From Dehalococcoidales bacterium (GTDB lineage Bacteria; Chloroflexota; Dehalococcoidia; Dehalococcoidales; JAFGLR01): a stretch of DNA of 46,728 nucleotides. The stretch covers positions 1 to 46,728 of the forward strand of contig JAFGLR010000134.1 of the NCBI GenBank assembly GCA_016927955.1, in the 5' to 3' direction. The notes beneath the pieces are model-generated. The model had not been told where the DNA came from, made no database searches, and saw only the letters and a program-made list of their open reading frames with translations. Positions 33,919 to 42,821 of this stretch are shown in pieces (the stretch's first letter is position 1; every line of letters begins with the position of its first letter). Made by a program: the position numbers and the translations under genes.

Positions 33919-34928
33919 AAATTGCCGTCGATGCCATGGGCGGTGACTTTGCTCCTGAGGAGATTGTTAAAGGTTCGGTAAGCGGAGCTAAACAATATGA
34001 TACAGGCATAACATTAGTGGGTCCGCAGGAGCGTATTCAGGCGGAATTAGCCAAGTATGATACTGCCGGATTAGATATCGATATTTTACATACAGACGAA
34101 TATCTTATTGAAGGCGAGCAACCGGCGTTTGCCTTGCGAGCTAAACGGAAAGCATCAATATTAATGGCTGCCAAATTAGTCCGTGATGGCAAAGCGTCTG
34201 CTGCGGTAGGAGTCGGTCCTACGGGCGGAGTATTTGCTGCGGCAGTCGGCGTTTTAGGCGTATTGGAAGGATTAGCAAGACCGGTTATAGGCGGTAACTT
34301 CCTTGGTTTCGCACCGAATACTGTCGTCATCGATTTAGGCGGTAATGTAGATTCACGTCCCGACCAGTTATTGGACTTTGGTATTATCGGTATGGTCTTC
34401 GCCAGAAAATGGATGAATATTGAAAATCCCACCATAGCTTTACTCAGCAACGGAGCCGAAGAAGGTAAGGGTAACGAGGTTGTTAAAGAGACTTACGGTT
34501 TATATAAAAAATCAGGTCTGAATTTCATCGGTAATGTTGAAGGACATGATGTAGCCTCAGGTAAAGCTAATGTAGTAGTTTGTGATGGGTTTGTCGGAAA
34601 TACCATTGTTAAATTCTGTGAGGGTTTAGGTGCAGTTACCGCTGAGTGGTTAGAAAAAAAACTAACTGGAAAGATTCCGGCCGACGAACTAAAGAATATG
34701 ATTGTTGAATACAAGAAAGCGACAATATCCGCCGATAACACCGGCGGCGGCCCACTACTCGGTATCAACGGTGTTGTTTTTAAAGCCCACGGACGGAGTA
34801 AAGCTCCCGAGGTTGCCACTACTATCGGTACAGCCAAAAAAATGGTTGAGATAGACCTTGTAGGTACGCTAAAAGCAGAATTACAGTTCGTGAGAAGCAA
34901 ACTGAATATATCGTATACTAATAGTTAA
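33915..34928 (+). CDS. plsX: Phosphate acyltransferase PlsX
   Basis: 337 aa from ATG 33915; the track start at 33840 lies inside the upstream gene. MKIAVDAMGGDFAPEEIVKGS is the PlsX signature. FALRAKRKASILMAAKLVRDGKASA, IGMVFARKWM, LLSNGAEEGKGNEVVK, VCDGFVGNTIVKFCEGL and PLLGINGVVFKAHGRS follow in the usual order. It makes acyl-phosphate from acyl-ACP for PlsY in membrane phospholipid synthesis. ATGA-coupled to the dehydratase, followed by ACP. Confidence 0.95.
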   Translation: MKIAVDAMGGDFAPEEIVKGSVSGAKQYDTGITLVGPQERIQAELAKYDTAGLDIDILHTDEYLIEGEQPAFALRAKRKASILMAAKLVRDGKASAAVGVGPTGGVFAAAVGVLGVLEGLARPVIGGNFLGFAPNTVVIDLGGNVDSRPDQLLDFGIIGMVFARKWMNIENPTIALLSNGAEEGKGNEVVKETYGLYKKSGLNFIGNVEGHDVASGKANVVVCDGFVGNTIVKFCEGLGAVTAEWLEKKLTGKIPADELKNMIVEYKKATISADNTGGGPLLGINGVVFKAHGRSKAPEVATTIGTAKKMVEIDLVGTLKAELQFVRSKLNISYTNS

Positions 34929-34954
34929 TTATTATAAAAGAAGGAGTAGATGAA

Positions 34955-35209
34955 ATGGCGGTTAATGCCTCAGTTGAAGAAACAATAAAAAAGATTGTAA
35001 TGAAAATTGTTAGGAAACCGGATATGGAATTCACGCCGACGGCCACTTTTAAGGATTTAAAGGCCGATTCTCTGGATGTAGTACAAATTCTGGTGGCTAT
35101 CGAAGATACTTATGAAATCGAAGTTAACGATGAGGAAATGAAAAACCTTTCCGATATGGGTAGTTTCGTCGCATACATCGAACAGAAAATCGCTGAAAAG
35201 AATAAATAA
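34955..35209 (+). CDS. acpP: Acyl carrier protein
   Basis: 84 aa, acidic. FKDLKADSLDVVQILVAIEDTYEIEVNDEEM is the ACP motif; Ser39 in DSL is the phosphopantetheine attachment site. Slightly longer than the E. coli protein, with an N-terminal MAVNASVEETIKKIV. AGAAGGAG ribosome site. It lies between plsX and fabL in the operon. Confidence 0.93.
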   Translation: MAVNASVEETIKKIVMKIVRKPDMEFTPTATFKDLKADSLDVVQILVAIEDTYEIEVNDEEMKNLSDMGSFVAYIEQKIAEKNK

Positions 35210-35226
35210 TCGAACCGGTTATAGAG

Positions 35227-36012
35227 ATGTTGTTAAAGGGTAAATTAGCTTTAATTACAGGCGGTTCGCGGGGTATCGGTCGGGCTATTACTTCTAAATT
35301 AGCCTCAGAAGGCGCCGATGTAATTATCAATTTCCTGCGGAAAAAAGAAACTGCAGAAAAAGCAGCACAAGCTATAAGAGAAAAGGGCGTTAACGTTCAC
35401 CTTATCCGAGCTAACCTGGCTGAACCGGAAAAAATTGACCGGATGTTCACCGAGATTACTGAAAAGTTCGGCAAATTAGATATTTTAATTAACAACGCCG
35501 CTTCCGGAGTTGCCCGTCCGGCGATGGAACTCGATGTCGATGGATGGGATTGGACGATGGACATTAATGCCAGAGCCGGATTACTCTGTGCTCAAAGAGC
35601 GGCCAAGCTAATGAAGAGTGGCGGTGCTATCGTTAGCATTTCCAGTCTTGGTTCCCGGATGGTAATGTCATCTTATACAGCTGTTGGTGTTTCAAAAGCG
35701 GCTCTTGAAGCATTAACCAGGTATCTGGCTGTCGAACTCGCGCCGAAAGGTATCCGCGTAAATGCGATTTCTGCGGGAGCTGTAGAATCCGAGGCTTTAC
35801 GGATGTATGCCAATGACCCGAATATTCCCAAACCGGCGATAATGACTACTCCGGCCGGTCGTATGGTCGTAGGTGATGATATCGCTAACTTAGTGGCGTT
35901 TCTATGCAGCGAAGAAGCTTCTATGATAAGGGGGCAAACCATAATCATCGACGGTGGTTTATCTTTATCCTCGCTAACTAATCAGCAACAAAACAATAGC
36001 AAAGGAGCTTAA
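35227..36012 (+). CDS. fabL: FabL-type enoyl-ACP reductase (short-chain dehydrogenase)
   Basis: 261 aa. It has ITGGSRGIGRAI (nucleotide loop), NNAASGVARPAMELDVDGWDWTMDIN, SISSLGS, YTAVGVSK (catalytic Tyr-x6-Lys), ALTRYLAVELAPKGIRVNA and IRGQTIIIDGG. The NAASGV.RPAMEL and WDWTM stretches are those I associate with Bacillus subtilis FabL (enoyl-ACP reductase III) rather than FabG. It would reduce trans-2-enoyl-ACP with NADPH, the last step of the elongation cycle. A second, FabG-like SDR in the same operon leaves this gene free for that role. Confidence 0.8.
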   Translation: MLLKGKLALITGGSRGIGRAITSKLASEGADVIINFLRKKETAEKAAQAIREKGVNVHLIRANLAEPEKIDRMFTEITEKFGKLDILINNAASGVARPAMELDVDGWDWTMDINARAGLLCAQRAAKLMKSGGAIVSISSLGSRMVMSSYTAVGVSKAALEALTRYLAVELAPKGIRVNAISAGAVESEALRMYANDPNIPKPAIMTTPAGRMVVGDDIANLVAFLCSEEASMIRGQTIIIDGGLSLSSLTNQQQNNSKGA

Positions 36013-36013
36013 A

Positions 36014-37246
36014 TTGGTCAAACAAAGAGTGGTCGTTACCGGGATGGGAGCGATAACCCCACTCGGTTTAACTGTGGAAGAACACTGGCAGGGACTGATT
36101 GCCGGAAAGTCCGGTATCGTACCGATTACTGATTTTGATTGCACTAAATTTGTCGTTAAAGTAGGCGGACAAGTAAAAGGCTTTGAACCTACCGATTATA
36201 TGGATATCAAAAGAGTAGATCGGACGTCACTGGTCACTCAATACGGCATAGCTGCCGTTAAAATGGCACTGGCTGACGCCCGCATCGACATGAGTAAAGA
36301 AAAGCCGGAGAGAGTAGGTTGTATTATCGCTACTGCCGGAGGATTGCATTTATTACTCGACATGGGAGTAGTCATGCATGATAAAGGACCGTCACGTGTC
36401 GATCCCTTAACGCTGAGTAAAGTCGCTCCAAGTATGGTACCGACGATTATCGCTCTGGAATTCGGATTAAAGGGACCTAATAGCAGTATAAACAGTGCCT
36501 GTGCTAGCGGTAACGATGCACTTGGCACGGCATTGAATTTACTACGACTGGGACATGCCGATATTATAGCTGCCGGGGGGTGTGAAACCCAGGTTAATCC
36601 TTTATCCATCGCACTCTGCAGCCGCGTCGGTGCGATGTCTAAAGAACCGGATCCCCAAAAAGCTTGCCGGCCTTTTGATTTAAACCGGAGCGGCTTTGTT
36701 TTTGGCAACGGTGCCGGTATTTTGATATTGGAAACATTAGAACACGCTAAGCAGAGGGGAGCGAATATTATCGCCGAATTATCCGGTGCCGGTTGGTCCT
36801 TCGATGCTTTTAATGAAACCGCACCGGACCCAAACCAGGAATTAATAGCGATGAAAATGGCCTTACAGGATGCCGACTTGCGCCCGGACGATATTGATTA
36901 CGTAAACGCTCATGGAACGAGTACGAAATTAAATGACATATCCGAAACTAAGGCCTTGAAAATGTTGTTAGGCGATCGGGCTTATAAGGTTCCGGTTAGT
37001 TCCAATAAATCAATGATAGGCCACCTTGCGTGTGCCTCTGGTGCTGTTGAGGCAGTCGGGGCAGTGATGACGGTTAAAGAAAATATTATTCCGCCAACGG
37101 TTAACTACGAAATACCCGACCCGGAATGCGACCTTGATTATGTGCCTAACGGTGCCCGAAGGCAGGTAGTGAATACTTGTCTTTCTAACTCTTTCGGTAT
37201 GGGTGGACAGAATTGCAGCATTGTTATAAATAAGTATAAAGAATGA
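36014..37246 (+). CDS. fabF: 3-oxoacyl-ACP synthase II (KAS II)
   Basis: 410 aa from a TTG start with AAAGGAG upstream. Catalytic Cys163 in SACASGNDALG, His in VNAHGTSTKLND, and Lys and His in NKSMIGHLACASGAVEA make the Cys-His-His triad. CRPFDLNRSGFVFGNGAG and SFGMGGQNCSIV are further signatures. It condenses malonyl-ACP with acyl-ACP. One base separates it from fabL, and its stop overlaps fabG. FabH and FabD are not in the window. Confidence 0.95.
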   Translation: MVKQRVVVTGMGAITPLGLTVEEHWQGLIAGKSGIVPITDFDCTKFVVKVGGQVKGFEPTDYMDIKRVDRTSLVTQYGIAAVKMALADARIDMSKEKPERVGCIIATAGGLHLLLDMGVVMHDKGPSRVDPLTLSKVAPSMVPTIIALEFGLKGPNSSINSACASGNDALGTALNLLRLGHADIIAAGGCETQVNPLSIALCSRVGAMSKEPDPQKACRPFDLNRSGFVFGNGAGILILETLEHAKQRGANIIAELSGAGWSFDAFNETAPDPNQELIAMKMALQDADLRPDDIDYVNAHGTSTKLNDISETKALKMLLGDRAYKVPVSSNKSMIGHLACASGAVEAVGAVMTVKENIIPPTVNYEIPDPECDLDYVPNGARRQVVNTCLSNSFGMGGQNCSIVINKYKE

Positions 37247-37995
37247 GTGAAGATATTTTATTAAAAGATAGAGTTGCTCTGGTAACCGGTGCCTCACGTG
37301 GTCTGGGCAGGGCTATTGCGATTAGTTTAGCCCGGAATGGTGCGAAAGTTGCTATTAACTACCTTTCCAATGATACTGAAGCAAATAAGGTAGCTGAAGC
37401 CATCCAAGCCGATGGCGGTGAGACGATGATGGCTAAAGGCAGTATTGCGGATGGTACTTTCGTAAAAGATATGGTAAAACAGGTAGTCAAGCAATGGGGA
37501 AAATTAGATATTCTCGTTAATAATGCCGGCATCACCCGGGATAATCTATTGCCCCGGATGGCGGATGAAGCATGGGATGAAGTGATGAATACCAATCTGC
37601 GGGGAGCTTACCTTTGTACTAAATTTGCCGTCCGCCCGATGATGGAACAATCCTGGGGACGTATTATCAATATCGCTTCCTTAGCGGGAGTAATAGGCAA
37701 TATGGGACAAGCTAACTATTCCGCTTCTAAAGGGGGGCTGATAGCTTTTACAAAAAGCGTGGCACGTGAGGTCGGCTCACGAAAAATTACGGCTAATGTT
37801 ATCGCCCCCGGTTTCATTGTCACCGATATGACCGGTAAATTACCTCAAGAAGCCAAAGACAATATTTTAACGCGGATTCCTTTAAAGAGATTCGGTACTC
37901 CTGATGATATTGCTTCTCTGGCGGTGTTCCTCGCCGGCGAATCCGCAGGTTATATTACGGCTCAAGTAATATGTGTCGACGGCGGAGTTATTTAA
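37243..37995 (+). CDS. fabG: 3-oxoacyl-ACP reductase
   Basis: 250 aa SDR. VTGASRGLGRAIAISLA, LDILVNNAGITRDNLLPRM, IINIASLAGVIGN (Ser), YSASKGG (Tyr-x3-Lys) and NVIAPGFIVTDM are typical of FabG. It reduces 3-oxoacyl-ACP with NADPH. ATGA overlap with fabF shows coupling. Followed 30 bp later by a DegV-family gene. Confidence 0.92.
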   Translation: MSEDILLKDRVALVTGASRGLGRAIAISLARNGAKVAINYLSNDTEANKVAEAIQADGGETMMAKGSIADGTFVKDMVKQVVKQWGKLDILVNNAGITRDNLLPRMADEAWDEVMNTNLRGAYLCTKFAVRPMMEQSWGRIINIASLAGVIGNMGQANYSASKGGLIAFTKSVAREVGSRKITANVIAPGFIVTDMTGKLPQEAKDNILTRIPLKRFGTPDDIASLAVFLAGESAGYITAQVICVDGGVI

Positions 37996-38025
37996 TAAAC
38001 TGTTAAAGATTAATTAGGAGGTAAA

Positions 38026-38877
38026 ATGAGTACGGTTGGAATCATCACTGATACCATCGCCTGTCTGCCTGGAGAAAAAATCAAACAATATAATATAGGC
38101 ATTGTTCCGGTGGCACTTAACATTAACGGAAAACCCTATCTCGACCAGGTAGACATCACCCCTGCTGATTTCTGGAAAATATTTCCCACGATGAAAGAAC
38201 TTACTACCGGAGCACCTCCCATCGGTATATACCTCGAAGTATTCGAGAAAGCCAGTAAATCGACTAATAATATCGTCTGCACTTTTGTCTCTAAAAATCT
38301 CAGTGCTATCTTTGAGACCGCTGTCCAGGCTAAGGAGCTATTTAAAAAAGATTATCCTAATGTAAACATCGAAATTATCGATAGTAAGACAGCGGCCGGA
38401 GCACAGGCGTTTATTGTTTTAGAAATGGCTAAAGCGGCTGAAGCTGGGAAGAGTCTGGCTGAGGTAGCCAAGGTCGGGGAAGAAATGACGCACCGAGTAA
38501 AGTTTTTCTGTGCGATGGATACTTTAAAATATCTTATTAAAAGCGGCCGGGCACCGAAGACTGCTTATATGGGTGAGCTTTTTCAAATTAAACCTATTAT
38601 CGGAATGGTTGACGAGTCTGGTATAGTACAGAATATTGGCAGAGCCAGAGGCAAACGAGCGGCCATGAAAAAGCTGGTTGATTTGATAAAGGACTATGCG
38701 GATATTAATAAACCGCTGCATGTTTTTGTTCATTTTACAGATAATATCGAAGACGGCGAAATATTAAAGAAAATGGTCACCGACCAATATAAATGTGCCG
38801 AATTATATATGACCGATTATACTCCGGTCATGTCCGGACATACCGGTCCTGTTTTCACGGTAGCCTTTTATTCATAG
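38026..38877 (+). CDS. DegV family fatty-acid-binding protein
   Basis: 283 aa. It opens STVGIITDTIACLPGEKIKQYNIGIVPVALNINGKPYLD, the DegV start. FEKASKSTNNIVCTFVSKNLSA, IIDSKTAAGAQAFIV and LKYLIKSGRAPK bind the fatty acid head group in known structures. DegV/FakB proteins present fatty acids to a FakA kinase. Placement in the fatty acid operon with plsX, which shares the acyl-phosphate intermediate, supports that role, but no fakA lies in the window. Perfect TAGGAGG ribosome site. Confidence 0.9.
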   Translation: MSTVGIITDTIACLPGEKIKQYNIGIVPVALNINGKPYLDQVDITPADFWKIFPTMKELTTGAPPIGIYLEVFEKASKSTNNIVCTFVSKNLSAIFETAVQAKELFKKDYPNVNIEIIDSKTAAGAQAFIVLEMAKAAEAGKSLAEVAKVGEEMTHRVKFFCAMDTLKYLIKSGRAPKTAYMGELFQIKPIIGMVDESGIVQNIGRARGKRAAMKKLVDLIKDYADINKPLHVFVHFTDNIEDGEILKKMVTDQYKCAELYMTDYTPVMSGHTGPVFTVAFYS

Positions 38878-38960
38878 TCTACTCTTACGGTTGAGGTTGT
38901 ATATCTATGGTACCTTCATTATTCTAGTATTAGCTTACAAAATACTAACGAGTATAACTT

Positions 38961-39386
38961 ATGAAAAGAACTATAACAGCATTATTATTATTATGCCTTT
39001 GTATTTTATTACCTACAGGATGTAAGGAAACAACGCCGGGGGAAACCGTAAACCTGGGACAGGAATATCAATTGTACATCGGACAGACAGTGACTTTTTC
39101 TGATACCGACCTTAAAGTAAAATTCGGTGAAGTAATCGAAGACAGTCGTTGTCCGGGCGATGTCGTTTGCATCTGGGCGGGCAGAGTAAGTTGCCTTGTG
39201 GAGGTGACAATCGATAATGAATCCAGCAATACGGTGTTAACAGAACTGGGCTTGTCGGAAGGCTACACTACTACACAATACGAACATTACATCTTACAAT
39301 TCCGTGTTGAACCGTATCCTCAATCAGGAACCGAGATTAGTGACAGGGATTACCGCCTATTGTTGACTGTTACCGAAGCCCCTTAA
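38961..39386 (+). CDS. Hypothetical lipoprotein with DSRCPxDVxCxWAG motif
   Basis: 141 aa. The signal peptide ends in lipobox LPTGC (Cys about residue 21). The mature part is beta-rich, with VIEDSRCPGDVVCIWAGRVSCLVEV, a motif I associate with a common family of small bacterial lipoproteins of unknown role. The two to three Cys residues may form disulfides. Single gene before tRNA-Ala. Confidence 0.75.
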   Translation: MKRTITALLLLCLCILLPTGCKETTPGETVNLGQEYQLYIGQTVTFSDTDLKVKFGEVIEDSRCPGDVVCIWAGRVSCLVEVTIDNESSNTVLTELGLSEGYTTTQYEHYILQFRVEPYPQSGTEISDRDYRLLLTVTEAP

Positions 39387-39456
39387 TTTCGTTGTGTTTA
39401 ATCACGGATTCTTGTTATAATGAGTGTTGCTTACATTCAAATCAATCCTTTTATAC

Positions 39457-39532
39457 GGGGCCGTAGTTCAGTTGGGAGAACGCCTCCCTTGCACGGAGGA
39501 GGTAAGGGGTTCGAACCCCCTCGGCTCCACCA
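39457..39532 (+). tRNA. tRNA-Ala (TGC)
   Basis: Acceptor GGGGCCG/CGGCTCC with one G-T pair, anticodon stem CTCCC/GGAGG, loop TTGCACG region giving TGC, T-loop TTCGAAC, CCA encoded. A serine recombinase remnant begins 26 bp downstream on the other strand. Confidence 0.92.
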
Positions 39533-39558
39533 AAGGGTTCAATAGGCAGAACTAAATA

Positions 39559-39957
39559 CTAAACCCTTTGCCAGTTAGCCGGCACGGGAAGTTTGCAGTG
39601 AATAGTACATTTGCTGCCATTGATAATCACCTTTTCAATAAATAATTGCAGGAAGGCTTTGCTTTTTACGATTTCTGTTTCAGACAGCAGACTCCGCAAG
39701 TCACTGCAATATGAATTTACTTGGTCACCGTCGACACGTTTAACACCCTTAATTGTCATTTCCGTTTCAAGTAAAACCCGTGACTTAAACAGTGCATCTT
39801 GCCTGGCTTTCAACTACTTAATTCTAGGAGCGAGATCATTCAACTCAAGCTTTCCCGTTTCAAGGGCATCATAGAGTTTGGTTTGTCTTGAACTTACATC
39901 CTTAACTTCAGTATCCTGTACGTCCAATTTCTCCCGATATGAGGAATGGGTTTTTCT
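39559..39957 (-). pseudogene. Serine recombinase C-terminal remnant
   Basis: The frame reads TKLYDALETGKLELNDLAPRIK, then an in-frame TAG, then LKARQDALFKSRVLLETEM, RSLLSETEIVKSKAFLQLFIEKVII and the usual beta end CKLPVPANW. LYDALETGKL.L.DLAPRIK is typical of the coiled-coil tail of large serine recombinases. The catalytic resolvase domain and the zinc ribbon are missing, and upstream the frame meets a stop near 39958. It is therefore a dead fragment, probably from an element once integrated near tRNA-Ala. The track shows only the last 84 codons. Confidence 0.75.
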
Positions 39958-40040
39958 AAGTTATAAGTAACCAAACTAATCTGGAATATACTTAGCTTTT
40001 TGCTATTGAATATCAATAGCTCTAAAGTGTCAGTTTAAGT

Positions 40041-40340
40041 CTAGCTTACTACAGACTTGATGGGGGGCGGATTAGGCCTCCATGTGGCACCCCAGAAGTG
40101 GGGGCAGTCTTTAGCGATTTCAAATGATGGCATGAAAAGGACACCGTCCTTTTCTAGATCAAACAGAACCTCGTAGTTACCCGATTGTATCTTATTCTGA
40201 ATATCGCGGACCTGCTGTTTAGATAGAGGTTTACCCTTAACCTTAACATTGCAGTAACCCCGCCTCATCACCATATCTACAACTAAACAACTTGTAAAGC
40301 GGCCACAACTTTCGCAATGAGGTGGTAGATTTTCATGCAT
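40041..40340 (-). CDS. Hypothetical cysteine-containing protein
   Basis: 99 aa, not recognised. CESCGRFTSCLVVDMVMRRGYC near the N-terminus could bind a metal. KQQVRDIQNKIQSGNYEVLFDLEKDGVLFMPSFEIAKDCPHF follows. Soluble. An upstream ribosome site is not obvious (GGGAG some 10 nt away). It stands alone between the recombinase remnant and the metallo-hydrolase gene. Confidence 0.5.
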   Translation of the reverse strand: MHENLPPHCESCGRFTSCLVVDMVMRRGYCNVKVKGKPLSKQQVRDIQNKIQSGNYEVLFDLEKDGVLFMPSFEIAKDCPHFWGATWRPNPPPIKSVVS

Positions 40341-40413
40341 CTCCCTGATTCCCGTCCTGTTAAGCTATGATCAGTAGCTAATCGTACCAGAAACTGGTTG
40401 CTATTTAAAGTTG

Positions 40414-41064
40414 CTACATAGCATGTTTTAAAACCATTATCTGGATAGGTACAGGGAGACTATCTTTTCTAAATTCTACCTCACAGGTATCAGCGAATTT
40501 TACTTTGGTCTTACCCATCGTGAAATCATTTACTCCTGCCGGGAGGTAAGTGCATTTATCTGTCTTGAAGTGCATAGGTATGACCACTTTTGGCTTGAGT
40601 TTCTCGCAAAGTTCTGTAGCTTCTGCCGGCCCTATCGTAGTACCCCCTCCTGTGGGGAGCAGCAATACGTCCATTTTCCCGATTTTGTAAATCTGCAAAG
40701 CTGATGGTAATTGCCCAAGATCGCCCAAGTGGCAGATTCTCACTCCGTTAACGGAAAAAGAGAATATTGTATTGATTCCCATCTGTCTACCTTGAGAAGT
40801 ATCGTGAAAAGAGGCCAACCCTTTGAATTCAATCCCCATAAACTTTCGAAGGCCAACCCCTTTGACAACGCTTGGGTTGCCTTTGACTGTAGCTATATTG
40901 TTATGTCCTTCGTGGTTATGGCTGACAACGACGATATCAGCTTTCTCTTCTATGCTGCTGTAGTTTATTTGGGAATCCCTAGGAAGGTAAGGGTCGGTAA
41001 TGATTCTGGTATTTTCCTCGGATGTAATAAGGAAGCACGCATGACCCAGCCACCTGACTTTCAT
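40414..41064 (-). CDS. Metallo-beta-lactamase-fold hydrolase (UlaG/UPF0173-like)
   Basis: 216 aa. MKVRWLGHACFLI and TRIITDPYL open the fold as in UlaG-like enzymes. The metal motif reads SHNHEGHNN: the three His are kept, but the Asp of the usual HxHxDH is Gly. HLGDLGQLP, LLLPTGGGTTIGPAEA and VVIPMHFKT follow in order. Substrate unknown; most relatives act on phosphodiesters, lactones or sugars. Single gene. Confidence 0.82.
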   Translation of the reverse strand: MKVRWLGHACFLITSEENTRIITDPYLPRDSQINYSSIEEKADIVVVSHNHEGHNNIATVKGNPSVVKGVGLRKFMGIEFKGLASFHDTSQGRQMGINTIFSFSVNGVRICHLGDLGQLPSALQIYKIGKMDVLLLPTGGGTTIGPAEATELCEKLKPKVVIPMHFKTDKCTYLPAGVNDFTMGKTKVKFADTCEVEFRKDSLPVPIQIMVLKHAM

Positions 41065-41744
41065 AGTAGTTACCCCTTCGTAATCTAATTTAGTCCTGAG
41101 TTGGAAATTCTCACAACTCTTGATTAATTTTAATATAGTGACCTCTACACATCTATCGAGGAAGATAGTTACTGACTGACTCTATACTGATAATAACTTA
41201 GTTATGAATTATACTATAAGCGTAATAATGCTTCAAAACGGAGCCAATATCGGTACACTGCTAGTGTCTTTCATATCCGGATAAATTAGGTATAGTATTC
41301 AGGGATGAGTTTTTGAATTAGAACTGAGGTCGGATGTCAATATTGGACACCAAACCGTCTATACCGCGATCACTTCGGCGTAGTATTATTGTAAACTAGC
41401 AGCAGACGAAAGAAAACCCAATCTTGCTTGTCGGCGCTGGCGGTTATAAAACACTCAATATATTCTGTAATGTAGCGGATAGCTTCCTGTCTAAACTTTT
41501 TCGTGTATTTCCCGTGCGGAACTCTTTACATGCTGACACTTCCCTAACTCAGAATACTTAGGTTTTAACAATATTATTGAACAACAACTCTGAGCCTAAA
41601 GAGACTTGACAAGAATCAGGACGAGTAGTAATATTTCTACAATGTTTAATTAATTAATATCTCCATTGAATAAACCCGAGCTTACCTGGAGGGGGATTTA
41701 CGAAAAAAACGAATGATTGTAGATAAATATAAAGGGGGAATATT
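41065..41744. other. Gene-poor decayed region
   Basis: No intact gene over 680 bp. Apart from the transposase-like fragment at 41370-41531 I see only AT-rich sequence and, at its right end, the AAGGGGG ribosome site of the next gene. Confidence 0.5.
41370..41531 (-). pseudogene. Possible IS3-type transposase OrfA fragment
   Basis: From an ATG at 41531 followed at once by a stop codon, the frame reads RVPHGKYTKKFRQEAIRYITE, like the N-terminus of IS3-family OrfA helix-turn-helix proteins. The following residues lose similarity before a stop at 41370, implying a frameshift or decay. No inverted repeats were found. Confidence 0.4.
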
Positions 41745-42821
41745 TTGAATCGAAAGGCCGTGTTTATTGAGTTAGCTGAAAAGTTAGGAGCAACACCATC
41801 TAAGCGGCTACTCGCCATATTCGCTGAAATGTTTACCACTCAACAAGCTAGAATTTGTATTGAGTTAATGGAACCGGCTACAAAGAAAGAACTTGCGGAA
41901 AAGCTGAAGGTTGATGAGAAAAGCCTCACCAAGGATCTTAAAAGCCTGGAAAATAGATCAATTATCACCAGGGGAAAGACACAATATGGCTTTCACAAGT
42001 CCCTTATAGGCTTTCATCATGATTTTGCGGATACCGGAGTATTTAAAGGGCCGTATACGGTGTCTCAGAAGGTTAAAGACCTTTGGGAGGATTACTTCAG
42101 GAATGAATGGGCGGACCAAATGATGGAAGGGTTTTCCAAGCGTCCTATGGTTACTATATTTCCTGCCATCGGAGCCCTCGAACGCAGCCCCAATATCCAC
42201 CCGGATGATATCCTGCCCGAGGAGAACTGGAAATTAGTGATCGAAAAAGCCAAACGGAGAATTATCGCTCCTTGTGGTTGCCGGGTATTATGGGGGCACT
42301 GTGACCACCCGCTGATGGTATGTATGGCCACTTTCGATAATGAAAGAGGGGAGTATTATCTTAACAAGCCAGGTCGTATATTAAAAGAATACACTCTCGA
42401 AGAGACATTGGATATTGTACGTGAGGCCGAGGAAGCCGGGCTTGTTCATAATGGCGTCTGCTATTGCTGTAATGATGCCTGTGAGTGGCTCTTCCCTACT
42501 TACAAAAATAACAGGCAAGACCTGGTATTACCTAACCGATATCTCGCCGTCGTAAATGAGGACATTTGCGTCGGCTGCGGAGCCTGTGCTAAAAAATGCC
42601 CGTTTGGCGCCATCGAAATGCAAAAGGTTGAGGGTTCAAAAAAGAAAAAGGCTGTTATTGATGCCGAGAAATGTAAGGGGTGCGGTGTCTGTATCGTCGG
42701 GTGTAAGAAGAATGCATTAAGATATGAAATCGTAAGGCCACCGGAGTATCTCAAAGGCCGAGCCTTCCCTCTTACAACGCCAAAGGGAGGAAGCATATTT
42801 GGATACTATAATCTTAAGTAA
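41745..42821 (+). CDS. Winged-helix/4Fe-4S ferredoxin protein
   Basis: 358 aa from TTG 41745 with AAAGGGGGAA upstream. Residues about 25-95 look like a winged helix (QARICIELMEPATKKELAEKLKVDEKSLTKDLKSLENRSII). The centre has unusual cysteine sets (APCGCRVLWGHCDHPLMVC and GVCYCCNDACEW). The end carries two [4Fe-4S] motifs (CVGCGACAKKCP and CKGCGVCIVGCKKN). Similar proteins occur in anaerobes beside catabolic genes. It may be a redox-sensing regulator or an electron-transfer protein. It lies upstream of the TRAP genes. Confidence 0.75.
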   Translation: MNRKAVFIELAEKLGATPSKRLLAIFAEMFTTQQARICIELMEPATKKELAEKLKVDEKSLTKDLKSLENRSIITRGKTQYGFHKSLIGFHHDFADTGVFKGPYTVSQKVKDLWEDYFRNEWADQMMEGFSKRPMVTIFPAIGALERSPNIHPDDILPEENWKLVIEKAKRRIIAPCGCRVLWGHCDHPLMVCMATFDNERGEYYLNKPGRILKEYTLEETLDIVREAEEAGLVHNGVCYCCNDACEWLFPTYKNNRQDLVLPNRYLAVVNEDICVGCGACAKKCPFGAIEMQKVEGSKKKKAVIDAEKCKGCGVCIVGCKKNALRYEIVRPPEYLKGRAFPLTTPKGGSIFGYYNLK

